A DNA stretch of 64,000 bases from Lates calcarifer. Taxonomy: Eukaryota > Chordata > Actinopteri > Centropomidae. The stretch spans positions 5,878,196 to 5,942,195 of the forward strand of contig NC_066851.1 of the NCBI RefSeq assembly GCF_001640805.2, read 5' to 3'. Positions within the stretch are counted from its first letter, which is position 1; each line of letters starts with the position of its first letter. The notes beneath the pieces were generated by a model, which was given only the letters and a program-made list of their open reading frames with translations, ran no database searches and was not told the DNA's origin. The position numbers and the translations under genes are program-made. Shown here piece by piece: positions 10,185 through 21,068 of this stretch.

Positions 10185-12189
10185 GTAAGGGAAGATCAAT
10201 CAAACAATGAGTCAGTGAACAGAAGAGTCATATTCAAAGATCCATTTTATTGATGGACACTTATTATGTAGTGTTCTGATTATTCTGATTATTATTAGTT
10301 GTGATTATTACATGATTCCCTGCATTTCAACTTTACTTGACACTAGTGGTACAACTAACCTGTCAGCTTATCCATAAGTATTTTTCTTTTATTAATTTAA
10401 CAAAAAAAAAAAGCTTTTTATCAATTTTTCAGGGTTCTGACATGTACAGAGCTACAGTCTTAGAGGTGTTATGTCCAAACACAACATGTGGCTCCTATAT
10501 TGCTGTAAATACACTGCAAATAAAAATCAGCTTTGAAGATATGGATCTGTGAGGACACATCTTCTTTATTTATTTGTTACTTTATATTCACCATGTTTAA
10601 TTACTGTATTTAAATTCCAATATTTTACTGCTCGTGATGTAGCTGACAAAACCCAGTTTCTATATGCAGATTGTAAAAAATTAATATGATCATTTTATTC
10701 TGCCCCTCGATGGACCAAGCTCTGTTGGCCAGTTATGAGCATTCGTGATGATAGTGATCCAACCAGTGGACATCATTCATTTTCATCCTGCCAAATGAGG
10801 ACAGTTCAGCCTGATATATGAAAATGATCTCTGTCCTCTTCCTGAAGTTAGATGTGAAGGCTTCAACTTATGAAGTTTAAAAGAAAAAATCAGAACTAGA
10901 GCTGAAATGCTTCTTTCTAAATGTTAAGCCCATATTTAAGACTCATGTATTAAAACATTTATTAAACCAGTTAGAAAACAACAGCCTCTCATCCTTCATC
11001 CTTCACTTGCAACTCTTCTGCCCCAAGTGAAAAAAGTGTTTTCACAATTAATAATTCCAATGTTATTAACTGAGGATGCAGATCACTGCAGTGGAAATAA
11101 GGTTGGTGTTGACCTTGAGGCAGAACTGTTTCTGGACATTTTGGTGCCTGAGGCAAGACATTAACTGGCATCACTGAGAATATTGATCTTTTTGTTAGAA
11201 TATTTTATGACAATTATAATGATTTTATATAATATATGAATATTATACAATATTATTTAAAATGACTTTATTCAGTGTGAGCAGTGTTTTCATTGTATTT
11301 TTAACAGTGTAAGGGATGACTGGAAATTAATTTCAGAATATTTCTTTCTCTTCTTTGGTGCCCCTCCAGCTGAAGGCACCCTAAATGACCTCATAGCTCA
11401 CTTACGCCTAAAAACAGCCCTGCCCTGATGCATTGAATGAACTAAAGCACCCCTTCACTGACACAGTTCATCGTGTTCCAGATGTGCTCAGTTAAATTCA
11501 TTTCAAATTGAATGCCATTGAGCATGTTTGAGCATATCAAGCAATACTGTTTTAATGCCATGTAGCTCCGTGTTTGTAATTTGCACTTACACTGCCACCA
11601 CTTAGAGTCGCAGAAGCTAATCTAAACTTATTCATTACTTCATTACAGCATTTATCTTCTCTTCAATTATTTGTCCATAATATTTCTCCACTCTTAGCTG
11701 TTCCATTCAACTATTTATGCATTACTTGAAGCTAGCTAAAACTCTGTTTGCTTGCTGTCAGTAATGTTGCACTCTGTTGTTAAAGTTGACTTGATGTGTG
11801 GATGTTTTTTTAATCAAACATAACTTTTAGTTTTAAATTATCTGAGCTACTCTACAATATTTTTACATACTCACTGCTGAAGTGGCCCACAGGGTACAAG
11901 TACTCCTGGTCAGGAATCACTGATCTAGAGGTTTGAACATTAACAATCAAATCAGCAGATGAAAGGCAACAAAGCAAACCCCTGATCTGAAAAATAATGA
12001 AAACATACAGTAGCTGAGAAACAAAGACAGGCTGCCATTAAATTTCAAACTTCAAACCATGTGAAGTGGTTATGGCAACAGATAATCACAAAGCATCATG
12101 CTGTGCTGTATTTGGAGATGGATTTGTAATGTTGACAAAATGATTTTTAATTAACAAAATACAACAAACACTTTGAGCACAGTGGAACT
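10185..12189. other. Unique AT-rich noncoding DNA
   Basis: The bulk is unique. A short A-run lies at 10402-10412. At about 11340-11430 the text 'gcccctccagctgaaggcacc' to 'acagccctgccctg' resembles the edge of a decayed DNA-transposon relative, but I cannot support a call. No gene was recognised. Confidence 0.45.
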
Positions 12190-12440
12190 CAGCAGGGTGA
12201 AAGAGAGAAAAAAAATAGGATAAAAAGAGACTGAAAAAGAGGGGTAAAGAGAATAAAAAGGAAAAAGACAAAGAATTGAGAAGGTCAAGAGGAATAAGAG
12301 ATGCGAGAAAACACAGAAGAGATGAGGACAGAAAGAGGGAGCTAAGAACACTCTCTTTCTCTCTCTTTATTATCCCTCTCTCCCCTTCTCCTTTTCAATC
12401 TCTCCTCGTCCTTCCATCTCAGTCTTCCTCCCTCCAGACC
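12190..12440. repeat. Polypurine block followed directly by polypyrimidine block
   Basis: From about 12197 to 12345 the plus strand is nearly all purine. At 12350 it flips to a nearly pure pyrimidine tract to about 12440. Because the two halves are complementary in composition, one strand could fold back on itself imperfectly. Open frames here (for example 12151-12351 minus) are composition artefacts. Confidence 0.85.
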
Positions 12441-12548
12441 CCTTTGCATTAGATCTAAACCGTTCATTGATCCCCCTCTAAACAAACACAGATATGTATT
12501 CAGCACAGCAATACACCACAGGGACCAGAAGACACAGCTTAATGGTTC

Positions 12549-12549
<1 letters not shown>

Positions 12550-12582
<33 letters not shown>
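12550..12582. repeat. (GT)n microsatellite
   Basis: A clean GT run after 'atggttctt'. Confidence 0.95.
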
Positions 12583-12583
<1 letters not shown>

Positions 12584-12643
12584 CGTGAGTAGTGATAGAA
12601 AATGGGGGGATCAGTGAACCGCAGTTAGTAGTCCGTGTATATG

Positions 12644-12707
12644 TGAGTGTGTGTGTGTATGTGTGTGTGTGTGTGTGTGAGTGAGAGAGAGACAGAGAGA
12701 GAGAGAA
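12644..12707. repeat. Compound (GT)n(GA)n microsatellite
   Basis: GT runs to about 12680 switch to an interrupted GA run (gagagagagacagagagagagaga). It is the same TG-to-GA arrangement as at 4886 and 61615. Confidence 0.93.
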
Positions 12708-12864
12708 ACAGACCCAGGATAAATCACTCTTATTTAGCACCACCCCTCAGTTTTGTGAGGGTGTTTGTGAGTGTGTGTGACAGCCTCAATGTAAGCAGCT
12801 TCTCTCCGGTACACATAAAGTCAGAGGGGACATCTTAGTATTTGCAGAGGTCCGGAATCAAAGC

Positions 12865-12898
12865 GCACACACACACACACTAACACACACACACTAAC
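12865..12898. repeat. (CA)n microsatellite, interrupted
   Basis: Two CA runs are separated by 'cta'. They face the GT runs at 12550-12680. Confidence 0.92.
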
Positions 12899-13146
12899 AT
12901 AGTCTCTCTCACAAGAAATACACAGGTGGTACTCCTAAATAAGCTCCTCTCAGGATGCACCAATCTTGTTTTCCCTGGCTGCTGCATACACAAAATAAAT
13001 GTGACGAGGGCTGCTCCTCTCAGCCACTGTCTTATTTTCATTTACTGCAGCTCCTACACACACGTGCTCACTTCTCAAGAACACTACAAAATAACTTTGT
13101 CTATGAACAAACACATATATGGTTCAGTTATACCACATCATTAAGT
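12899..13146. other. Unique noncoding DNA
   Basis: Two overlapping plus frames (12926-13144 and 12955-13185) lack any domain. Nothing else was recognised. Confidence 0.45.
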
Positions 13147-13190
13147 CCCCCTTATTCTGTCTTTCTTTCCAGAAAGACAGAATAAGGGGG
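13147..13190. repeat. Perfect 20-bp inverted repeat with 4-base loop
   Basis: The left arm 13147-13166 (cccccttattctgtctttct) is the exact reverse complement of the right arm 13171-13190 (agaaagacagaataaggggg). The loop is TTCC. A perfect stem of this length in otherwise old, unique sequence is unusual. No terminal repeats or target-site duplications were seen around it. Confidence 0.97.
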
Positions 13191-14159
13191 TACAGAGTAT
13201 TGAATGTCTCCTGCTGACTGATTGGCTCACCACTGTTGAAAATTGTATGCATGTGGTGAGGTGTTCATGGACTAGAGGTGGGAACACGACTCACAACAAA
13301 CTGCTAGAGGGCAATAATAATATTGAAGACCATCTGTAAAATAATCACATTTTCTAGCTGGCTGTTTTGTCTAGGATTTGGTTCTTTTTTTTCTAGGACT
13401 ACAAATTTATAGAATTTTAAAGTAGATGTCCAGATGATTTAACTTCACAAAAAAATAAATACATTTGTGCCAATATGATGAACTATGATTCAAAACCAAT
13501 CAGCTACATTTTTATGCTAATTCTGCTCAGATAGCAGAAAACTGGTTGTTTTTATTTGTGAATTAGAGTGTATTCGTTTCAAGTGACTAAATTTAAATAA
13601 GAAGCAAGTATTTCTTTAATTTTAATTTGTAGTTGTGACAATAATTGCAAACTGTCACAGGATGTCACTTTAGCAGTGTGTTACACCAGATTGTTTTTTT
13701 AGCTAGTCCCCAGGGAGGATACCCCACATTCCTGCTGCAGAGCAGGTAGTATTTACTTCATTTCTTGGGTAGGACTTAAAAACTGGTATTCTCAACAATG
13801 TTGTATGAGCACACTCCCTAAATGAAATATCTTATGGCCCAGTAGCTTTCAAGCAGAAGGCGTGAGGGTCAGTGTATGTTAGTGTTTGCAATGCTATTTA
13901 TGCATCATGTCAACGAGTGGAATGACAGTTTGTCTTCTTAACTTTGACTCTCTTGCTGGTTAATAAAGTTACCAGAATGAAAATACTGGTCACACTGCAC
14001 AGGTAGACTACAGGTAGGCTGCAAGTAGGCTGCAAAAGGTAACGCTTATTGGGGGTTTACACTTGCTGACATGAAATTATCTGTTGGCTGCCACTTCCCA
14101 CAGAGTGAGATGAGATGAGCACTTTGAGGTGCCACATTTTATTATTATTATAGACTAGA
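13191..14159. other. Unique AT-rich noncoding DNA
   Basis: A small second hairpin lies just after the perfect one (ctcaccac at 13227-13234 against gtggtgag at 13254-13261). No gene was recognised. Confidence 0.5.
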
Positions 14160-14490
14160 GATTCCAGGAAGTTAGCCCACTGTAGGTAATTCAAAAATGT
14201 AGCTATCTAGCAAGAAAGCTAGAAAGCTCTCATTTCATGCTGCATCATTCAGCAAAACTAAAAGCGTTAAAAAGAATCTAAAAAATCACTACAGTTATAC
14301 AGTAGCTGGTGAATACAGTGGAGTATTTAGCAGCTAGAGCCAGATATTTCCTTCAAATTGGTATAGACTTAAAAACAGAGATTTGAAGACTGTGGATATT
14401 AGACTTGTATTTGCATTAGGATGACATTACTAGCACCATTTCCACACAAAGTGAAAATGCAAATAAAACCATCTATTATGGTTCCTTTAA
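14160..14490 (+). repeat. Dispersed fish repeat, copy 1 of a family seen twice here
   Basis: The core at about 14305-14410 (gtagctggtgaata, then tttagcagct, then gatattagacttgt) aligns in the same orientation with 62467-62560 (gtagctggtgaata, tttagcagct, gaatattggacttag). That gives in-window evidence for a repeat family. It is non-coding, with the class unknown to me. Confidence 0.6.
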
Positions 14491-16335
14491 CAGACTGTCA
14501 GTATACTTGATGAATTATTCAGCTTGTGTAGCATGTATTTTACTACCGTTCTGCTCCTTCTGGTGTCTCTCCATCCCTGTCTTTACCTGACTCTCGTCTT
14601 CCTGATATGTCAGACTCTCTCTTCATATGGTGCTTGTCTTGATATTGAAATCACACCCCATTCTCCACATGTGCCATCTTTTCTGCTTCTTTTAATGATG
14701 AATCCCTACTGCCATGTGAAATGCCTTCACTTACATGTATATGATATGTAAATTTTTACAGACATTTGACCTTGAGAATGTGAGTTAGGTTAATTATTGG
14801 CCACCCAGCCAGAAAAGAAAAAGGTTTTGTTGAGCTTTTCTGTGATTTTCCTTTTTATATGTGTATATCACATGCAGATACATTCATGGTGTTTTTTATT
14901 CAACATGCTCTCAGAGATACTGATAATCACTTTACAACCTCAAACACTTTTAGACCTTTTTTGATCCTTAAATGAGACAGTGGAGAAATATTTTTTTTCT
15001 TTTCGGAAAGGTCATGAAGAAATTCTTTAATTATTTTTATTTCTTAAAATACTTTCTCCATATGCAATCAGTACAAGAAATAGTTTTACAGTTAAAGTTA
15101 CAGTTAGATTTTCATCCCCTTTAGTACTTAGTAGTTTCCATTGGATACCATTGGATACCAGTATTGTGTCACCTTTACAAAAGAAAAAAATGTTTCTCCA
15201 CAGTGTGGTATTACTGTACTATACCAAAAATAAAAGACACAATTTAAAATCTCACAACAAAATTTTCATTTGACAATGAGGAAAAGTAAAGAACCCCCAG
15301 AAAGATGGGAGTTTCCCCCAGTGATCAATGTTGGACTACAAATCTTGTATTATTAAGACCAGTAGTAACCGCATGTCACTAAATCAACCAGAACTGTAAT
15401 CTTAACCTTAAAGTACAAATACGGCCCTTTTAATATTAGATTTATTTGTATGTTAAATTAAATACTAAAAGATACAGTCAGTCACTCTTTGATTTATCCG
15501 TTTATGTATTGAATATTGCTTTTTATCGACCATACAGCTTTCTAGCTGGATGTGGTTTTGGTTCATACATCTCCCAACACTCAAGAATCCATGCGATGAT
15601 GAAACCAGGAGCTGCTACTGCACCACAAAACTTATCAGACTTTAATATCAGCAACTGTAATGTTACCTGAAAGACTTCCTTAACATTTTTGGTGTTTGCT
15701 TGACATTTACATTGATCCAGATCTCTCATCTGACTGACATCAAGGTAATATCCAAATCAGCACATTTCATCTCTGAAGTATCTCCATGGATTAGATGCCC
15801 CACTTCCCTTACTAAAGTAGAAAGTACAAATCTGTATCTAATAATTCTGAATAGATTTTTTTTAAAATCTACTAATTTGCTGGTGTTCTTCAGAGCGTTC
15901 ACAATATAATACAGCTCTTAGCAGCCAGAGCACTCTGTACATCACATTGGTACAGCATTTTTACACGGGCTCACACACCACTCCCATCATTTAGTAGAAA
16001 ATTATATTAAATGCATGATTTAACTTTTTGTTATAGTATTTTCTTTACTGTTTCAACTATATTTGTGTCACCTTTGGACCAAAATATCTCATTACTTTTG
16101 GTTGTCAAATTATACTCAAAAAGGAATGAATGCTCCACACACAGTTTTAACAAAAATACCCCTCTGTGTGCTGATGAGAGCACAAATCGTGACTGTTATG
16201 TCTCACCTCTTTCTCTGCTCTAAGAAAGTCCATTTCAAGCATAGTGAATAGGCGAAGCAGAGTTCATTTATTTGGGTAAAAATAGAAATTACAAGCCTCA
16301 GAGTGGGGAAAATGCTTATAACAAAACACATCACC
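14491..16335. other. Unique AT-rich noncoding DNA
   Basis: A small tandem duplication of a 10-base unit (ccattggata) lies at 15138-15159. A 'ctagctgg' rich area and several short frames (14524-14751, 15446-15670, 15523-15729) show no domain. No gene was recognised. Confidence 0.5.
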
Positions 16336-16356
16336 AAAAAAAAAAAAAAAAAAAAA
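16336..16356. repeat. (A)21 homopolymer
   Basis: A pure A-run after 'catcacc'. No retrotransposon body was recognised upstream, so it is not called a SINE or processed-pseudogene tail. Confidence 0.95.
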
Positions 16357-16429
16357 GACAAACAGATAAAACAAGTTAAATTAAAATGCCTCCTTCAAAA
16401 TCCTGATCCACCAACTAAAGCTAACTTTT

Positions 16430-16735
16430 TTCCCTTAAAGATAAGCAGTAGATTCCTGAATCAGTGGACTGAACAGAGGGATTCTTGAGTTTCACGAACA
16501 GCAAACATCAGAAGTGGCAACCTCTCACCTCAGTCTGATTTTCAGCCCTCATAATATTTTAAAAGCATTGACTGAAGAGTTTGGAGAAATTCTTCAAGGG
16601 TTTATTGAAAATTAAACCCTTTTCTGTTTTGTGTGAAATAAAAATAAGGCTGAGTCAGCATAGCTGTCTGTACAGGTCAGGGACACAAAGACGCTGCAGA
16701 CAGAATAATTAAGTGCAGTGTTCTTCTGCTGTAGA
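16430..16735. promoter_or_regulatory. Candidate regulatory block with near-perfect MARE
   Basis: At 16648-16660 the sequence ggctgagtcagca matches the Maf recognition element TGCTGAGTCAGCA at 12 of 13 positions and contains a TGAGTCA AP-1 core. 'agaataattaag' follows 45 bases later. The surrounding 300 bases lack repeats. The site match is seen directly; enhancer function is inference. Confidence 0.25.
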
Positions 16736-16864
16736 GTTTGGGGAAGATAATAAAAAAAAAGTTTATAATTAGATCATCTCTAATCTAATAATATTCATCT
16801 TATCCAGTAATTCTGCAGTGAACCTTATGCAAAACAAATATACCAGGAGACAAAAATGCAGTAC

Positions 16865-16902
<38 letters not shown>

Positions 16903-16904
16903 CA
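16865..16904. repeat. (TA)n(CA)n compound microsatellite
   Basis: An AT-alternating run with one G interruption ends in a short CA run. It can extrude a cruciform. Confidence 0.95.
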
Positions 16905-18243
16905 TTAACCTAATCTTAATGTCATACAGTGACAAGTGTGGTCAAAGTTACGGTATTAATAATGTAAAAGGTACCCTAATCTATTTCATAACCTGTTACT
17001 ATCATGGAACAGACAACTTGATTAGTCAATGTATGACATGGCCACTAGCCGACCAAACTCCACATGTAATCCACCAAAGAATCTCAGTTGTTTGTTTACT
17101 CATGCAATTTTAAAGCTGTGAAACATTATTCTTGTGCTCCAGAATTCCTGCTGTTTCCTTCCTAGACAACATCTAGCAAAACCCAAAGGTAGTCTTCATT
17201 CTACAATCTTGGACTATTATTTTTAAAATCCAGAAAAACATTTAAATCAGGATTGCTGTCAGATCTTGAACATACTCTCATTCTTACTTAGATCTGCAGG
17301 CTACTAGTTTAATTTAAGCTCATGTCATTCCAAAAGTCCTTTCTTTCCTCATCCCTCCAAAAGCTGATTTGAATGTCCAGATTTGTGCAAATATAAACCA
17401 TGTTCTAAATCAGATTTGTTGCTTTTCACTGAATATCTGTCTCTAATTATGTATTTTATTGGCCACAAAATTACCTTAGCATTAAGTGTGTTAGCAAAGC
17501 TGCACTGTAGTTATCTTTACTTTGAGTTGGAACCTGCATTACTTTAGAATGGCAAGAAAACACTTGCATTATAGGTGTCTGGTTATCTCAGTGTTTTTCT
17601 AAGCAGGTCTTGCCACTTGGCAGCCATCTGGCAATGCCCTTGAGCAGTTATTTTGGGCTAACAGGACCAGGCTCCCATCTGACTGAATGGAGAGAGAGAC
17701 ATAACTTCACTCTCAATGGTCACCAGGACTTAAAAATGGCATGTATAGAATCACTGGTCAAATTTGATAAGAACCACTTTGGAGTTCTTGGCCCCGAATA
17801 GTTTAGGCCTCTGCAACGCATGTGCAAGGTTTGGCAGTACCAGTGTCTTTTACAGCTCAATCCAGAGTGCTGTAATGTGACACTGTCAGCTCATCAAATA
17901 TTTAAAGGCCTTTGGCTGTTATACCCTAAATTAACTACGTTTGTGGTGTTGCATATTGGTAACAGTGCGTGACCAAGTCAAACCAGATATGATCAAACAG
18001 TCCATAGCTGAGAGATGGGGTCTGAACTGGGAGCAGATAAGTAAAACTCCTAACACTCTTGAGAACACTGTTTAGTGTGGCTATGAAGACACTGGAGACA
18101 ACCAATGTGTGTGAGTTCTCCGCTCTACTCTGTCCACATGTGACAGTTTATTGCATCAGTTATGGTGACTGCTCTCTCTACCAAAGGATTGTTATTACCT
18201 TTATTTATGCCCCCTGCCTCAAGGCATACCTTATATAACCATG
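16905..18243. other. Unique noncoding DNA
   Basis: No gene or repeat family was recognised. Short plus frames (16856-17113 and 17610-17801) lack domains. Confidence 0.5.
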
Positions 18244-18264
18244 CACACACACACACACACACAC
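18244..18264. repeat. (CA)n microsatellite
   Basis: A short clean CA run, followed at 18265-18420 by a purine-rich block. Confidence 0.92.
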
Positions 18265-18700
18265 GCAGGGGATGAGGGATATTCAGACATGTCTGGCCAT
18301 TTGCCGGAGGCGTTAGGAGAACGAAATGGAGAGACAGCAGAGAGTAAGAGAGACATTGACAGAAAGTGTATGAGAGAGAAAAAGATAAGAAAGGAGAGTT
18401 TGTTTATCAGCAACTTAAAGGTCAGGTTCAAAATAAACCCCCATTCTTCTCCTTTTTAGTCTCTACTTCATTTCTACTCCATGGCTCTTTCTTCCTCTTT
18501 TCATCGCCCCTTTCCTCTGTCTTTGCTGTCAGTGGTAAAAGGCACACCACCTACACCCACCATAACAACATCAATGCCTGCAGCAAGAGGAGAGGGAGGG
18601 CGGGAATGAGGGGGCAATGAAATGAGAGAGATGGAGGTGATCATGAGAGAAAGAAAGGTAGATGAAGAGTCAAAGAGGTAGGGGGATAACAAAGGCTCTA
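18265..18700. repeat. Purine-rich blocks beside a CA repeat
   Basis: Two purine-rich plus-strand blocks (18300-18410 and 18575-18690, with gagaga and aagaaag runs) flank a pyrimidine-rich stretch at 18440-18530. The arrangement resembles 12.2-12.9 kb and 22.66-22.80 kb. Confidence 0.75.
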
Positions 18701-18864
18701 CAGTTGCATCATATACCGTAGCTCTTAAAGAGCACAACTGGTGCCATTTTGGAGATCCACTGGAGAATTACTTGCATACACATAATGTGGAGATTACATG
18801 ACATTCAAGACAGAAAAAGCAATAATTTAAAAAACTTGTGCGTAACTAGAGTTTATTAATCCTT

Positions 18865-18965
18865 GTATCACAATAGGTGCGGGCCGGTTACCAGTTTCGA
18901 GATACACTGTGCTTTGAAAAAGATGATTAATATTTTTCATCATACTATTCCTACGGTATATGCTG
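18865..18965 (+). repeat. Possible edge of a dispersed fish repeat
   Basis: The string 'gtgcgggccggttacc' followed by 'gagatacactgtg' and 'tacggtat' resembles a fish interspersed repeat I have seen before. I cannot name it. No second copy is in the window, so support is weak. Confidence 0.3.
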
Positions 18966-21027
18966 TTCCTCTTCTTCTTCTTTTGTTTTGTTTATTATTT
19001 ATTATTTATTGTTTAAATTCAGTTATTTACATTCTGAGCTTGTTGAGCTGCAGGTTTTGGCTCATTTAAGGGACAGCATTTACTTTTAAAAAATAGTATT
19101 TCATTATTTTAACTTCATAATTTAACCATCAGAATTGCATACTGGCCAATGCCTACATCACAAACACAAGGGCCTTTTTACAAATCTAAAGGCCTTTTTA
19201 CATTAAGTACATTCACAGCAAGAAATGCAATATTGCAACAAGGACAGTAGATGTAAAAATATATAGTTAAGACTTTCCTCTTATAGTTAAGGGGAAGTAA
19301 GTGCGAAATAGGCCAGTGGATAACCCTGTGTAAAACAACAATGAGCCATTGTTGTATTTTTGTTGTTTACACATTAAATAAATGAGATAAAGCCTGTAAA
19401 TGTTTGATCTTTAAAGATAATGGTAGATGGATTATCTTTTTCCTTGGTAAGCTACCTGCTTCATGTTTAGCTGTCTTGCTAGCCAGCTTCATAAATAGAG
19501 TCAGGAGGTAATTACCTTAGCTTAGCGTAAGACTGGTACATGATTTTGATTTCAATTAGGTCTAAAGTGACTAAATTGATAGCTAGCAGAGCTGTAAAAC
19601 TGCTAGTTAACCAGCGTTGCCCTTTGAGTCAGCATTTTTTAACTTTATTTCCTACATAGTTATTTCAGTGTAAAGACTAATGTTCAGATTCTGATTTTAT
19701 TTGCATTTTGTGCTTTTTTGCAGTTTTACTTTAAATCTGTGGATTTTCAGTAAATATTCAAGAAAAGTTACACCTTAAGTTTACTGGAAGACCACACACT
19801 GTTAGCTCCTGGCTTTGAATAAGGAATACTCATTGCAAGGACAGTATAAAGACATTGTTAAAAGATTTGTTAAATAAACAAACGAAGTGTTAATTTTCTT
19901 TAAAGATGCTTGTAGGCATGTATTTTTAATGCTGGGAAAGCCAGACTAGCCAGTCCTAATGCTAATCTACATTAAATATCACATGACCCAAGCTATATAT
20001 TTAACACATAAACAAAACAGTGCATCTGTAGCTTACCAGAATATTCTCTTAGAACTGACAGACACAGATTTAATTATTTTGATAGTGAATGGGTACCTAA
20101 TTTGGCATGGCAATTAAGCAAACAGCCCAGTTCTATTGTTATGCCAATTTGATATGTCCACTGCAAGATATTCACATGACAATCAAATAATACGATTTAT
20201 GAACAGCTGCTCCATTTCTGCCTTCTTTCAAATAGATCAATAATTCATTTGCAACAACACATAAAAGTGCTCTGAATCCAAAACCCCCACATGTGTCCTA
20301 TCACCCCAAATAAATAAGTGGTTCTACTTTTTCACACCCAGACCAAAAGAAAAGCGCAGTGCCATGCGTACAGTATAAAATCCTTCTACATGAAAAGTAT
20401 GTACTGTATATGTATGTACTGTACTCTATACCTAGTCCTGGAAATGGACTTGCATTTTAAAGCCAGCATATGCACCAGTCTGAACTGGATGTGAAACTGA
20501 TTCATGAGCATGTCAGCAACCTCGCCTTCACTCGCCTCCTCTCCATCATTCCCTCCTGTCATCAAAGGCAAGCCTATTGGCTGCTGCTATAATAAACAAT
20601 GTTCTTTTTTAATACACGTACACACGATTAATGTGTTTGATAATTAGGTAGCTGATAAATGGACACATCACAGTGTGCTCTGTTTGTTTGTGCTTACTGT
20701 ATGCATGCTTTAATATGCCACTTATAATAGGTGCAGTGATATGTTCATTCATCATCCCTATCATTATGAAACACTCACTGTGTGCTGTGGGTGTATGTGT
20801 GTTATCTATCAAACAAATTATGTTTGGAGCCAGGGTGTATATGCTTTGTGAATCTTTAGCTTTCAGGAGGATACTTCACCAAAATTATTTTTTGGATCAT
20901 TTACTCACCAAGAATTTTAAAAATATATATTTGACCAGTGTCACAGATATTACTGTATATCAAATTCAGGATGGCTGCCCGCCATTAAGATGTTTAAGTT
21001 CCAGGGTACTTGTTATAGCTTGGTTCT
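18966..21027. other. Unique AT-rich noncoding DNA
   Basis: 'cctttttaca' occurs twice, 24 bp apart, at about 19174-19200. 'ttagcttagcgtaagactgg' at about 19517 resembles the repeat at 45395-45660 but only over ~35 bp. No gene was recognised. Confidence 0.45.
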
Positions 21028-21068
21028 TATCTATCCATCCATTATCTATACCACTTATCCGATATATA
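21028..21068 (-). mobile_element. SINE/LINE 3' tail fragment, minus strand
   Basis: 'atccatccattatctatacc' followed by 'acttatcc' is the reverse complement of the tail 'ggataagtg...tatagataatggatgg' seen in sense at 55994-56024 and 49318-49343. Only the tail is left. What lies upstream of it (21069 on) no longer matches. Confidence 0.7.

Noticed and set aside
11330..11430. DNA-transposon edge (gcccctccagctgaaggc to acagccctgccctg)
   Set aside because: The resemblance is vague, there is no terminal repeat or second copy, and I could not support a family.
12342..12743. 133-codon minus frame with His-Thr repeats
   Set aside because: It runs through GT/GA microsatellites and the pyrimidine tract, so its composition is explained by repeats.
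16336..16356. Poly(A) tail of a processed pseudogene or SINE
   Set aside because: No transcript-like or SINE-like sequence was recognised upstream and no target-site duplication was seen.
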